Assembly: GCA_033398695.1 (NCBI GenBank)
Contig: CM065804.1
Location: 11,951,001 to 12,015,000, forward strand
DNA from: Orobanche coerulescens
Lineage: Eukaryota; Streptophyta; Magnoliopsida; Lamiales; Orobanchaceae
DNA: 64,000 nucleotides
Direction of reading: 5' to 3'
This document shows positions 1 through 11,569 of this stretch, piece by piece; the first letter of the stretch is position 1, and each line of letters starts with the position of its first letter. The translations under genes were made by a program, and so were the position numbers. A model generated the notes under the pieces. That model was not told the origin of the DNA and ran no database searches. It saw only the letters and a program-made list of their open reading frames with translations.

Positions 1-256
1 CAAAATCTTTCGAACTCGCGAATTTTTTTTTATTATCATTCGAACAAATACCTCGATAAACTTGTTTTTTTTTAAATATTACCGGTGTTGGACCACAATG
101 GTATGCTTAATGTTTTAACCGTGTATGTTGAGGTATAGGTCGTTCATCGTTGTCAATGTGAACGTGTGAATATTGCAGTGTGCTGCTGATTTTGGGCTTA
201 TGTCGATTATGTGAGGTTTGTTTTATCTTGTTATTCTGATTGGATGTCCGTTCAGT

Positions 257-1354
257 ATGCTAAGGGGTCGAGGTCGAGGCCGTGGTCGTGGTCATGGCCG
301 TGGTCGTAATCGGGAGCAGGAGAGGGCGACTCCCTCCTTGCCGAGTACCAATCACCAAGATGCATCGTGATATTCGACTAGCGTTAATGTTGACGTTGGC
401 GCCGCCACCATCCTTCGTCAGGTGGTTGATCAGTTAGTGCAGATGAATCAGGCCGTACGTCGGGATGAGAACCCAAATAGGGATAACGGAACTAGTAAGT
501 GGTTACGAGATGTGATGAAGATGCAGCCGCCCCGTTTTGTGGGTTCGTCTGACTTGTTAGGTTGGGAAAAGCGGCTCTTCCACTGGGATGTAATATTTGA
601 TGCCGTAGCTTGTCCGGGATGATAGAGGGTACCCATTGCTCAAGACCTACTCGACAAAGAAGTCGCAGACCGGTGGCACGCCGTAGTGCTGCAGATCGTA
701 CACCTACATGGGCCGAGTTTAAGACCGCCATGGAGGCAGAGTATTGCCTTGCCTGCTCGTGAACGCAGAATCGTTGAGTTTTTCTCGCTACGCCTGGGAT
801 GTGTCAATATCCCAGGCGATAGTCGATTATAATCGACAGTTGGCGTATGTTCGTGATCAAGTGAGAAGTGAAGCGGACAAGGTCCGATACTTCAATATGC
901 GCATGAAACCCCATATCCGTGAGAGTATGGCTCCGCTCATGTGTACCACCCTGAAGGAATATCAGGACCGAGCTTTAGCCATTGAGATGGCCGTTTCTGT
1001 GATGGAATCTGGTTCAGAGAGTAAGAGACAGAAGACCTCGAGGAATTTTTCAAGAGGCCAGAGGAGTGAGATCCGTGAGCCTGTGTTGCTTCGCAGTTTC
1101 CTTCTGGGAGCACTCCTCGTTTGGTTGACCAGTCTAAGAACCTTACCCCAGAGGCGAGTAAGACGATCAGTGTGAAGACCTGCTTTAACTGCAGTCATGT
1201 AGGCCATGCGAGACAGAATTGTCGTTCGCCACCGGTTAATTGTTTTAAGTGCGGCCAACTGGGGCACCAAGCGGTGCATTGTGAGTCCGTTGCCAGGATG
1301 TTCGGGAATTGGGTTTTCGTTCCTACTCGGGGAGGGCCCGGTGGTGTCCAGTGA
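257..1354 (+). pseudogene. gag: gag, degraded copy (TR-GAG unit 1)
   Basis: Structural Gag of a Ty3/gypsy element. The start is ATG 257, which opens an Arg-Gly-rich N terminus (the RGRGRG run) as in the better copy at 6232. The central retrotransposon Gag homology (WLRDVMKMQPPRFVG onward) is readable at 422-622 and ends in two adjacent stop codons. The later Gag part is readable in another frame from about 810. Two CX2CX4HX4C zinc knuckles lie at about 1181-1222 and 1241-1282. Against the copy at 6232-7333 this one has a changed stretch near 350-372, small indels between 610 and 830 and a 2-base insertion near 1083, so it cannot give one protein. No protease or pol follows. Confidence 0.85.
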
Positions 1355-1456
1355 TGTAGTTGTGTATCGTACTTTGTGCTGTAATTCGTGTAGAGATTGA
1401 TATTTGTTGCGTGAACTTTCTGGTTTTGTTTCTATTCTATCATGATGTTTTATTTT

Positions 1457-1500
1457 AAGTTTCGGGACGAAACTTAATTTTAATAGGATAGAATGTAATG
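1457..1500 (+). other. Fossil hairpin, PPT and LTR-start motif inside the internal region
   Basis: The inverted repeat AAGTTTCGGGACGAAACTT (1457-1475) is followed by a purine-rich run and then by TGTAATGTCCG, copying the layout of the true 3' boundary at 1883-1930. It looks like the remains of an older polypurine tract and LTR start buried in the internal region. The same relic is at 7436-7480. Confidence 0.55.
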
Positions 1501-1882
1501 TCCGGTATTCTCGTTTTCCGTTATCTTGAATTGTTTGTGTTTTGACGTCAGACATTTTCTTGTTGATGAGAATCGGAATGATTTCTATCGTAATACTCTA
1601 ATTGTTTCTGTCGCATAGCCGTTTTAGTCGGGTGCGACTTGTTGTCGCGTACGTTTCTTTTATTAAATGTGTGCATATGATGTGGTATGTGATGCGTCGT
1701 TAATTGATTGTTATTGTTTTGAATCATTGCCGGTGGCTTTGTTATGGTCGTCGTGGGGCGTGTTTCCACGCTGTATATTCTTTCGCATTGCTTGTAACGT
1801 TTCGCCAATGGGCGAAAGTTATGCGTTCTTGTGTATCTCGTTGAGGTTTCCGGTTGGGATATTGCTTCTCCCTACTTATTAT

Positions 1883-1919
1883 AAGTTTCGGGACGAAACT
1901 TCTTTTAAGGAGGGTAGAA
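1883..1919 (+). promoter_or_regulatory. Hairpin plus polypurine tract
   Basis: An 8-bp stem with GGA loop (AAGTTTCG / CGAAACTT, 1883-1901) precedes the purine tract AAGGAGGGTAGAA that abuts the LTR start TGTAATATCC at 1920. The tract would prime plus-strand DNA synthesis. The same hairpin and tract occur at 7862-7898, 41761-41797, 50744-50780 and, reversed, 20893-20929. Confidence 0.8.
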
Positions 1920-2518
1920 TGTAATATCCGCAATTTCGGATTTCCGGAAATTTTCATTTTTCGCGGAGGTCCGTTTCGATCTTTTGACCGTTTCGTCATT
2001 CAGAGAATATTTATTTCTGCACTTTTTGTCATCCGAGTTCGTTTCGGTGTTGTTTTGTTGAGTTCCGTGCTTTTTAGCGACTTTTCCGCACTTGAGTTCG
2101 ATTCTTGCGAATCTCGTCCGAAACTGCTGTTTCGAGTTTCCCGCAAGTCCGTTTAACTTTGTTGGACGTGTTGTGATCTTCGGTTTGGTTATTCGATCAC
2201 GTATCGTGATTTCCGGCGCTCGGGCCATTTTGTAATTTGCCCAAAGTTACGGCATCCGTATCTGTAATTGTTGTCTCCGTAATATCCGGTACTTTTCTTT
2301 CCCTTGTATTTTCATTTTTGGTATATTTCTCGGTAATAATGACCCTCGTGTACCTTTCAGGTGTCCTTCCCCACAAGCTGAACTGTATTCTCGTTATTGT
2401 GGTGCGAACCGTTTCGGGTTGCCGTGGATCCATTTCGTGTTATTGGTTCCCAAATATTGATTCCTATCGTTTTATTCTCTTCCGGATCATTTTTATCATT
2501 TTAAAACCCAATAGGGGT

Positions 2519-2770
2519 GTGGCCGCGGCACAAGATGTGCGTGCCGGCACACAAATTCCTTCGATTGTTGGTCGAACAAATCATGCTGTGCCGCGGCACA
2601 CCCATCCGTGCCGCGCACAAGCAGCTGCCGCGCACACTGTCCGGTGCCGCGGCACACTCGAGTGTCTTCGCGACCTAAACCCGATCGCACGGGTGCCGCG
2701 GCACACGCAGCCGTGCCGCGCACAACGCGAAACAGGGAGTAAATTTTCGCCTCGCCGCGGCACACGAAGC
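2519..2770 (+). repeat. Array of the 12-bp palindrome GTGCCGCGGCAC (LTR 1)
   Basis: Repeated perfect or slightly damaged copies of GTGCCGCGGCAC, usually followed by ACAC, are spaced roughly 20-50 bp apart. They end just upstream of a TTATTA-type AT-rich spot and a GA run that probably mark the promoter and start region. The position suggests a U3 regulatory array. Confidence 0.7.
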
Positions 2771-3789
2771 GGTCAACTGTGCAAATTCGTCTTTATTAGA
2801 CGAAATCGGCCGATTTCTTCTCCATTTTCACTGCGCGAGAGAGAGAGAGCTAAGGGGGGGAGAACTCTCAAGCTTTCTTCATCCGGGGGGTCGATTTTCA
2901 CCATTTTTCTTCGGTTGTAAGGCTCGGGCAATCAATCTAACGCGTGTTCTACGGATCTTAGTACTTGAATCTCCAAAGGTATTATTTCTTGAAACCCTCC
3001 CTTTTGGATAATTGGGGATTTTGGGTATTTTGTTCGATTCCGCCCGGTTAATCCAATTTAACTTAAGATTGTGATGGATTGATGATTATTAGGATGTATT
3101 GTATCATTTCCCTTGTTAACCTATGGTCGGATCGTATCGATTCGTTATTTTGGTCGAGTTCTTGACCGACGCCTTGAAGGTGTCCTAGAAATGTCATAGA
3201 GGGGTTTTCGGGCGTTCTACGATTATTCTTCCTCGTATGATCGATGATTTATTGAATTTATGTTGTTAGGGTCGAATTCTTGTGAAGAAGTCGAGTGGAA
3301 CCCTTCCGCTTCGTTGTCTTCTTCGGGGCCGAGCTTCCTGGCCGAACCGTGTTCTTCGGAGCGTTTGGTAGCGGTTATTAAGGCAAGTATCTTATTATAC
3401 GACTTGTATCTTGTGAATAGTAATTACGTATGATATGTATGACGATTTTTCTTGCCTCCGTAAATATATTCCGTTTGAGTTGGTTGTGTTTTCCGAAATT
3501 TGAAGGCTTTGTGATAATAGTGTTATATCAGTATACGTGTTAGGCGTTGTGCCATTTGTGCAGGAATGCGACGTACATATGGGATGGTTGTACACTTGGT
3601 TGTACAATGTATTGTGTACCGAATGTGTGTTATGTTGGTTAAATGTCGTTGATTGATGATAGTTGTTGCGAGTGTCGAGGTTGTGTTATTTGCGTGCAAT
3701 GTACGATTTTGTGGTGATCAAGGTGATTGATTAATTGTGCCCGTTGTTGTATGTAATGTGAATGTGAATATGTGTGTGACCGCTAAGTT

Positions 3790-4160
3790 CACTCGTGTTG
3801 GTTCGACGGGACCTACGAGGATTCGTGGCAGTGGACTACGGGATCAGAACTTAGTGAGGTACTGAGGTCCAATCGTGCTGGTCTGACGAGGCCTACGATA
3901 ACGCATGGCAGTGGACCATGAGTTTCGGACACAGTGCGTCCAACCGGGTGAGCTCGACGGGGCTTACGGTGACACGTGGCAGTAGACTACGGTGTCAGGA
4001 CTGTGTGTGTGATTGTTGTGATTGATATAGTCCGTGCGGGTTGTTATGCCTACGGAGACACGTGACAGTAGATCACGGTGCCGGAATTGGTTATGTTTGG
4101 TTAATAGTCCGTGTGGGTTGTTTTGCCTACGGAGACACGTGACAGTGGATCACGGTGTCA
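3790..4160 (+). repeat. Tandem repeats in the TR-GAG LTR
   Basis: Two clear copies begin at 4029 and 4106 (period 77), each with AGTCCGTG, GGTTGTT, GCCTACGGAGACACGTGACAG and ATCACGGTG. Three more diverged copies with CCTACGA or CTTACGG plus GTGGCAGT lie upstream at 3790-3990. LTR 2 has the same set at about 9780-10150. Confidence 0.75.
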
Positions 4161-4509
4161 TGAGCATGATACTTTTCAAATCAAAGTCTTTAAAGGAAAA
4201 GTTTTAAGAAATAATGTTGGGCCGAGCCCCACGAGATTTATGGAAATGTTTCCGGTATTGTAAACTGTTGAATTATGAAACGAGTTTTGGGTTAAGGCCC
4301 TTAAGTTTTTCGAAAGGTTTTGTGAATCAGGACTTGAGGTCTTAAGGTTTTGAAATTCTAAAAATTCCCGGGATGATAATCTTATTTTCGAATGCTTCAT
4401 AGCTTATCTTCCCTTGTGAAAACCTCCCGAGAATATTTGATACTTGATTATTATATTTGATCACGATTATTAATTGCTTGTAACATTTCGTATGATTTGA
4501 TACTTGCAC

Positions 4510-4551
4510 TAGTAAAACAGTGGAGTTTTACTAACCCCCGAGTATTCGGGG
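4510..4551 (+). promoter_or_regulatory. Conserved double hairpin (LTR 1)
   Basis: Hairpin 1 has arms TAGTAAAAC and GTTTTACTA around the loop AGTGGA. One base later, hairpin 2 has C and G runs around GAGTATTC. The same pair of hairpins occurs in the C/E LTR family with a T-A pair replaced by C-G. Its role is unknown; RNA processing, packaging or dimer formation are options. Confidence 0.65.
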
Positions 4552-4928
4552 TGGATGTCCTGCTGCGTCTGTACATGCAGTTCGGGGAGCAACAGGATTA
4601 GCACAAGGGGATGACGAGCTGCGATACTAATCAAGAGTTGAGAGTTGGTAGAGTTTAGTTGTATTGTTAGAGTTGATTCAGTCTTCCGCTGTATTGTATT
4701 TCGACCCCTGTGTGGGTAATGTTGTTAGTCAGTCCTGTTGATAGAGTTGTGTGACCTCATCGGTCTGTGTGTTTATGTGTAAGTGACCTTAACGGTCTGT
4801 ATTATTATATTGTTTGACCCTGGTCGGGCAAGCATTTGGTTGTTTATGGACGTTTAGCCTGGTAGATCCTTCCGGAAAGGGTTTACAGCGTGTAATATTC
4901 CCATACGGTTTTGGGGGTGTTACATTTA

Positions 4929-4959
4929 TGGTATCAGAGCTTAGGTTTGCGGAAACCTA
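4929..4959 (+). promoter_or_regulatory. Primer binding site and adjacent hairpin
   Basis: TGGTATCAGAGC (4929-4940) is the complement of a plant initiator methionine tRNA 3' end, 4 bases after the LTR. It is followed by the inverted repeat TAGGTTT-GCGG-AAACCTA. This fixes 1920-4924 as a 5' LTR read on the plus strand. Confidence 0.85.
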
Positions 4960-6231
4960 GGCTGTCGGGTCGTTTCAAGTCATGTTTTGTCGAGTAATGT
5001 GTTGTCTTGTCTTTCGAGTCGTCAGGTGACAAGTTGAGTTGTGCGTGGTCACAACGTGTCGGTTATGTTGTCGGACGAGATTATTATCGTGGGCGACTGT
5101 CACCTCCGTGCGACCTGTGGATGTAAGTCTCCTCCTTTATGCGTAATACCTGTGTATCTCGATTTTATTTTAGTGAGTTAATTGCGGTGTATAATTTTAT
5201 TTACACAGTATTGTGTAATATAGTTGTGTTTCATACTTGTGGCACATAGCATGTGTATAGAACTGGGCACGTTATTATTTTATCTTTGAACCACCGGGTG
5301 GGGTGGTATGTTGTGAAGGTTGTAAACCTCGATGGGTTTCGAAAAGGTACCAACGGTAGAGTTTGTGAGAAACTCCGATGAATGATTTTGCTGTGTGTTT
5401 AAACTTGATACCACGAGATGCATTTGATTGAATTGGCGACCCTGGTTGCCATTTGAGTATGTGGTTTTAAATTCGACTGTTTTTGGAGTGTTGTAATTTT
5501 TGTCCGCTATGAGTAAGTTTGTGAATGCTTCCTGAAGGACTTTACAGTTTGAGAATTTTGTAGAAATCGATTTTTGGAAAATATTTTGGTGGTGCGGTCA
5601 AACCATGGTTTATTTGGATTTTTAAAATTTGTTAAATTTTGACAAATGGGCCGTGTATTTTCAAATGACACAATCAGACGGTATTTGAAAAATGTGTTTT
5701 AAAATACTTCGGACATTGTAAAATATTACCGTCATTTTGCTTATGAAGTAAAGGATTTTGGAAAATTTCTGTTTTGCAAAACAACTTTGGCTTCCGTAAT
5801 TGTAACGTTATGTGTTTATGTATTGAGGTTAAGTCGCGGTTGAGTTGCTATATTATTATTCTCGTCAGAAAATCTGGGTTGTATGCCCAAGTGGCGGGAT
5901 ACGTTGTTAGGTATCGTTCCCCACTTCAATGACCGAGGTATTAAACAAAGTACTTTCAAGATTTCACCCCAGCAAAATCTTTCGAACTCGCGAATTTTTT
6001 TTTATTATCATTCGAACAAATACCTCGATAAACTTGTTTTTTTTTTTAAAATATTACCGGTGTTGGACCACAATGGTATGCTTAATGTTTTAACCGTGTA
6101 TGCTGAGGTATAGGTCGTTCATCGTTGTCAATGTGAACGTGTGAATATTGCAGTGTGCTGCTGATTTTGGGCTTATGTCGATTATGTGAGGTTTGTTTTA
6201 TCTTGTTATTCTGATTGGATGTCCGTTCAGT
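4960..6231 (+). other. Untranslated leader of TR-GAG
   Basis: About 1.3 kb without a convincing gene. It is related at its start to the leaders of the empty elements C and E (shared CCTAGGCTGTCGGGTC and TCGTGCGAC-type stretches), so the gag-only and empty elements share an ancestor. The short open frame at 5883-6113 is AT-rich and unsupported. Confidence 0.7.
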
Positions 6232-7333
6232 ATGCTAAGGGGTCGAGGTCGAGGCCGTGGTCGTGGTCATGGCCGTGGTCGTAATCGGGAGCAGGAGAGG
6301 GCGACTCCCTCCTTGCCGAGTACCAATCAGCTCAGTACAGATCAGGGATATTCGACTAGCGTTAATGTTGACGTTGGCGCCGCCACCATCCTTCGTCATG
6401 TGGTTGATCAGTTAGTGCAGATGAATCAGGCCGTACGTCGGGATGAGAACCCAAATAGGGATAACGGAACTAGTAAGTGGTTACGAGATGTGATGAAGAT
6501 GCAGCCGCCCCGTTTTGTGGGTTCGTCTGACTTGTTAGGTTGGGAAAACTGGCTCTTCCAGTTGGACAGAATATTTGATGCTGTAGCTTGTCCGGATGAT
6601 AGGAGGGTACCCATTGCTCAGTACCTACTCGACAAAGAAGCTGCAGACTGGTGGCACGCTGTAGTGCCTGCAGATCGTACACCTACATGGGCTGAGTTTA
6701 AGACCGCCATGGAGGCAGAGTATTGCCCGTTGCCTGTTCGTGAACGCAGAATCGTTGAGTTTTTCTCGGCTACGCCTGTGATGTGTCAATATCTCAGCGA
6801 TAGTCGATTATAATCGACAGTTGGCGTATGTTCGTGATCAAGTGAGAAGTGAAGCGGACAAGGTCCGATACTTCAATATGCGCATGAAACCCCATATCCG
6901 TGAGAGTATGGCTCCGCTCATGTGTACCACCCTGAAGGAATATCAGGACCGAGCTTTAGCCATTGAGATGGCCGTTTCTGTGACGGAATCTGGTTCAGAG
7001 AGTAAGAGACAGAAGACCTCGAGGAATTTTTCAAGAGGCCAGAGGAGTGAGATCCGTGAGCCTGTTGCTTCGCAGTTTCCTTCTGGGAGCACTCCTCGTT
7101 TGGTTGACCAGTCTAAGAACCTTACCCCAGAGGCGAGTAAGACGATCAGTGTGAAGACCTGCTTTAACTGCAGTCATGTAGGCCATGCGAGACAGAATTG
7201 TCGTTCGCCACCGGTTAATTGTTTTAAGTGCGGCCAACTGGGGCACCAAGCGGTGCATTGTGAGTCCGTTGCCAGGATGTTCGGGAATTGGGTTTTCGTT
7301 CCTACTCGGGTAGGGCCCGGTGGTGTCCAGTGA
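6232..7333 (+). pseudogene. gag: gag, best copy (TR-GAG unit 2), one frameshift
   Basis: Gag forms the cytoplasmic virus-like particle and binds element RNA. The start chosen is ATG 6232; the frame is open upstream to 6193 without an ATG. Residues 2-20 are Arg-Gly-rich. The retrotransposon Gag domain follows (QPPRFVG, LLGWENWLFQLDRIF, AADWWHAVV, WAEFKTAMEAEYCP). The frame then breaks near 6780-6820, where copy 1 has extra bases. The second part reads AYVRDQVRSEADKVRYFNM and ends with two CX2CX4HX4C zinc knuckles (7160-7201 and 7220-7261) and a stop at 7333. Intact length would be about 365 residues. No protease or pol follows before the PPT at 7886. Confidence 0.88.
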
Positions 7334-7885
7334 TGTAGTTGTGTATCGTACTTTGTGCTGTAATTCGTGTAGAGATTGATATTTGTTGCGTGAACTTTCT
7401 GGTTTTGTTTCTATTCTATCATGATGTTTTATTTTAAGTTTCGGGACGAAACTTAATTTTAATAGGATAGAATGTAATGTCCGTTATTCTCGTTTTCCGT
7501 TATCTTGAATTGTTTGTGTTTTGACGTCAGACATTTTCTTGTTGATGAGAATCGGAATGATTTCTATCGTAATACTCTAATTGTTTCTGTCGCATAGCCG
7601 TTTTAGTCGGGTGCGACTTGTTGTCGCGTACGTTTCTTTTATTAAATGTGTGCATATGATGTGGTATGTGATGCGTCGTTAATTGATTGTTATTGTTTTG
7701 AATCATTGCCGGTGGCTTTGTTATGGTCGTCGTGGGGCGTGTTTCCACGCTGTATATTCTTTCGCATTGCTTGTAACGTTTCGCCAATGGGCGAAAGTTA
7801 TGCGTTCTTGTGTATCTCGTTGAGGTTTCCTGTTGGGATATTGCTTCTCCCTACTTATTATAAGTTTCGGGACGAAACTTCTTTT
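7334..7885 (+). other. 3' untranslated stretch with fossil boundary motif
   Basis: About 550 bp without a gene. It contains a second AAGTTTCGGGACGAAACTT hairpin (7436-7454) followed by an LTR-start-like TGTAATGTCCG, as in unit 1. Some 400 bp later comes the real hairpin and PPT. Short open frames here are not supported. Confidence 0.6.
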
Positions 7886-8514
7886 AAGGAGGGTAGAATG
7901 TAATATCCGCAATTTCGGATTTCCGGTAATTTTCATTTTTCGGCGGAGGTCCGTTTCGATCTTTTGACCGTTTCGTCATTCGGAGAATATTTATTTCTGC
8001 ACTTTTTGTCATCCGAGTTCGTTTCGGTGTTGTTTTGTTGAGTTCCGTGCTTTTTAGCGACTTTTCCGCACTTGAGTTCGATTCTTGGAAATCTCGTCCG
8101 AAACTGCTGTTTCGAGTTTCCCGCAAGTCCGTTTAACTTTGTTGGACGTGTTGTGATCTTCGGTTTGGTTATTCGATCACGTATCGTGATTTCCGCGTCG
8201 GGCCATTTTGTAATTTGCCCAAAGTTACGGGCATCCGTATCTGTAATTGTTGTCTCGTAATATCCGGTACTTTTCTTTCCCTTGTATTTTCATTTTTGGT
8301 ATATTTCTGTAATAGTGACCCTCGTGTACCTTTCAAAGGTGTCCTTCTGTCAACCGTTGAACTGTATTCTCGATTGTGGTGCGGAACCGCCGTTTCGGGT
8401 TGCCGTGGATCCATTTCGTGTTATTGGTTCCCAAATATTGATTCCTATCGTTTTATTCTCTTCCGGATCATTTTTATCATTTTAAAACCTAATAGGGGTG
8501 TGGGCCGCGGACAA

Positions 8515-8760
8515 GATGTGCGTGCGCGGCACACAAATTCCTTCGATTGTTGGTCGAACAAATCAGATCGTGCCGCGGCACACCCATCCGTGCCGCGGCA
8601 CAGCAGTTGCCAAAGTGCCGCGGCACACTGTCCGGCCGCGGCACACTCGAGTGTCTTCTGCGACCTAAACCCGATCAGACCGGTGCCGCGGCACACGCAG
8701 CCGTGGCCGCGCACAACGCGAAACACGGGAGTAAATTTTCGCTGTGCCGCGGCACACGGC
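8515..8760 (+). repeat. Array of the 12-bp palindrome GTGCCGCGGCAC (LTR 2)
   Basis: About five perfect GTGCCGCGGCAC copies and several damaged ones. Copy integrity and spacing differ from LTR 1, although the sequences on both sides match closely. Confidence 0.7.
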
Positions 8761-10495
8761 GGTCAACTGCAAATTCGTCTTTATTAGACGAAATCGGCCG
8801 ATTTCTTCTCCATTTTCACCGCGAGAGAGAGAGAGCTAAGGGGGGAGAACTCTCAAGCTTTCTTCATCCGGGGGGTCGATTTTCACCATTTTTCTTCGGT
8901 TGTAAGGCTCGGGCAATCAATCTAACGCGTGTTCTACGGATCTTAGTACTTGAATCTCCAAAGGTATTATTTCTTGAAACCCTCCCTTTTGGATAATTGG
9001 GGATTTTGGGTATTTTGTTCGATTCCGCCCGGTTAATCCAATTTAACTTAAGATTGTGATGGATTGATGATTATTAGGATGTATTGTATCATTTCCCTTG
9101 TTAACCCATGGTCGGATCGTATCGATTCGTTATTTTGGTCGACTTCTTGACCGACGCCTTGAAGGTGTCCGGTAAAATGTCATAGAGGGGTTTTCGGGCG
9201 TTCTACGATTATTCTTCCTCGTATGATCGATGATTTATTGAATTTATGTTTTTAGGGTCGAATTCTTGTGAAGAACTCGAGTCGGAACCCTTCCGTTCGT
9301 TGTCTTCTTCGGGGCCGAGCTTCCCGATCGAACCGTGTTCTTCGGAGCGTTTGGTAGCGGTTATTAAGGCAAGTATCTTATTATACGACTTGTATCTTGT
9401 GAATAGTAATTACGTATGATATGTATGACGATTTTTCTTGCCTCCGTAAATATATTCCGTTTGAGTTGGTTGTGTTTTCCGAAATTTGAAGGCTTTGTGA
9501 TAATAGTGTTATATCAGTATACGTGTTAGGCGTTGTGCCATTTGTGCAGGAATGCGACGTACATATGGGATGGTTGTACACTTGGTTGTACAATGTATTG
9601 TGTACCGAATGTGTGTTATGTTGGTTAAATGTCGTTGATTGATGATAGTTGTTGCGAGTGTCGAGGTTGTGTTATTTGCGTGCAATGTACGATTTTGTGG
9701 TGATCAAGGTGATTGATTAATTGTGCTCGTTGTTGTATGTAATGTGAATGTGAATATGTGTGTGACCGCTAAGTTCACTCGTGTTGGTTCGACGGGACCT
9801 ACGAGGATTCGTGGCAGTGGACTACGGGATCAGAACATAGTGAGGTACTGAGGTCCAATCGTGCTGGTCTGACGAGGCCTACGATAACGCATGGCAGTGG
9901 ACCATGAGTTTCGGACACAGTGCGTCCAACCGGGTGAGCTCGACGGGGCTTACGGTGACACGTGGCAGTAGACTACGGTGTCAGGACTGTGTGTGTGATT
10001 GTTGTGATTGATATAGTCCGTGCGGGTTGTTATGCCTACGGAGACACGTGACAGTGGATCACGGTGTCGGAATTGGTTATGTTTGGTTAATAGTCCGTGT
10101 GGGTTGTTATGCCTACGGAGACACGTGACAGTGGATCACGGTGTCATGAGCATGATACTTTTCAAATCAAAGTCTTTAAAGGAAAAGTTTTAAGAAATAA
10201 TGTTGGGCCGAGCCCCACGAGATTTATGGAAATGTTTCTGGTATTGTAAACTGTTGAATTATGAAACGAGTTTTGGGTTAAGGCCCTTAAGTTTTTCGAA
10301 AGATTTTGTGAATTAGGACTTGAGGTCTTAAGGTTTTGAAATTCTAAAAATTCCCGAGATGATAATCTTATTTTCGAATGCTTCATAGCTTATCTTCCCT
10401 TGTGAAAACCTCCCGAGAATATTTGATACTTGATTATTATATTTGATCACGATTATTAATTGCTTGTTACATTTCGTATGATTTGATACTTGCAC

Positions 10496-10538
10496 TAGTA
10501 AAACAGTGGAGTTTTACTAACCCCCGAGTATTCGGGGG
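10496..10538 (+). promoter_or_regulatory. Conserved double hairpin (LTR 2)
   Basis: Arms TAGTAAAAC (10496-10504) and GTTTTACTA (10511-10519), then CCCCCGA (10521-10527) and TCGGGGG (10532-10538) with loop GTAT. Here both stems are perfect. Confidence 0.65.
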
Positions 10539-11569
10539 GTGGATGTCTGCTCAAGGCCCGTGTACATGCAGTTCAGGGAGCAACACAGGATTAGCACAAG
10601 GGGATGACGAGCTGCGATACTAATCAAGAGTTGAGAGTTGGTAGAGTTTAGTTGTATTGTTAGAGTTGATTCAGTCTTCCGCTGTATTGTATTTCGACCC
10701 CTGTGTGGGTAATGTTGTTAGTCAGTCCTGTTGATAGAGTTGTGTGACCTCATCGGTCTGTGTGTTTATGTGTAAGTGACCTTAACGGTCTGTATTATTA
10801 TATTGTTTGACCCTGGTCGGGCAAGCATTTGGTTGTTTATGGACGTTTAGCCTGGTAGATCCTTGCGGAAAGGGTTTACGGCGTGTAATATTCCCATACG
10901 GTTTTGGGGGTGTTACAGTATGAATGCCACAAACGCGCTTAACTGATTAATATGCAAAGTGTAAAGTTAATCGCGATAATTCTCCCACAACAAATAATTA
11001 AGTTTATAAGGTTTCAAGGTTTTCCTTCCCTCCATCGAGTTTTCGGGAAATTGAAATCCAAACCGGATGTGCTATGCTTCCGAGTTATCGGGGTAGTCGT
11101 CGGGAGGATGGATAAATTAGGGAGCGCATCGATGCCTTCGGTTGGAGCAAATTTTATCCCTAGAAACCCGATAGGTTGCGGATAAGATTCAATTGTGAAA
11201 CTGATTTGCGTCGATGGTATAAACTTAACTTGTTCACGAACCATAGAAACCGTATAGGTTGAGGGGAGTGAACAAAGGGAAAAAGAAGATCGAATCATCC
11301 ATTAGATGGGTTGGTGTTGGACACCACTTTATGAAACTTAATAGACTAGAAACCTGTTCGGTTGCCCTCTATTAAGATTTATAAAGAACTCGATCACCAC
11401 TATGAAGTAGAGCGACGATACTTCCGGATATCACATGGGAGTGTGTTATTCCGATAAAAATAGTGGGAGCTGGGTAACAAGAATAGAAAAGACCTAATTC
11501 TATACTCAAAATATAATTGAATGAGTCACTAATTAATCTATCGTACTTAATGCAGACTCAAATCTCAAT

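Larger units (their letters stand above)
1..1919 (+). mobile_element. 3' internal part of a TR-GAG gypsy unit, cut by window edge
   Basis: This stretch matches 5976-7898 almost base for base, so it is the end of another internal region of the gag-only gypsy element that fills 1920-10917. It holds the last part of the untranslated leader, a broken gag, a 3' untranslated stretch and the polypurine tract (about 1907-1919). The order internal - LTR - internal - LTR shows a tandem arrangement that shares the middle LTR, as produced by unequal recombination between LTRs. The left LTR of this unit lies outside the window. Confidence 0.85.
1920..4924 (+). repeat. LTR 1 of the TR-GAG array
   Basis: 3005-bp LTR from TGTAATATCC to GTGTTACA. 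From 5' to 3' it has an AT-mixed start, a palindrome array (2519-2770), a GA-rich run near 2840, a long low-coding stretch, tandem repeats (3790-4160), a double hairpin (4510-4551) and a conserved 3' end. The same LTR serves as 3' LTR of the unit to the left and 5' LTR of the unit to the right. Confidence 0.9.
1920..10917 (+). mobile_element. TR-GAG: gag-only Ty3/gypsy element with 3-kb LTRs
   Basis: Two direct LTRs (1920-4924 and 7899-10917, both TGTAATATCC to GTGTTACA) flank an internal region of only about 3 kb (4925-7898). That region has the order PBS, a 1.3-kb leader, gag, a 3' untranslated stretch and PPT, with no protease, reverse transcriptase, RNase H or integrase. This fits the terminal-repeat retrotransposon with Gag class. 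The leader and boundary motifs resemble the Del/Tekay type of chromovirus, which is inference from memory. The element lies in the leader of Copia A: the copia sequence starting GTATGAATGCC resumes at 10918 and matches uninterrupted copia sequence at 16253. GTATG is the predicted target duplication; its partner is outside the window. Confidence 0.88.
7899..10917 (+). repeat. LTR 2 of the TR-GAG array
   Basis: 3019-bp 3' LTR, from TGTAATATCC to GTGTTACA, preceded by the PPT at 7886-7898. It is nearly identical to LTR 1 over most of its length, but the stretch matching 2200-2860 differs by many small indels. It contains the palindrome array (8515-8760), tandem repeats (about 9780-10150) and the double hairpin (10496-10538). 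Confidence 0.9.
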
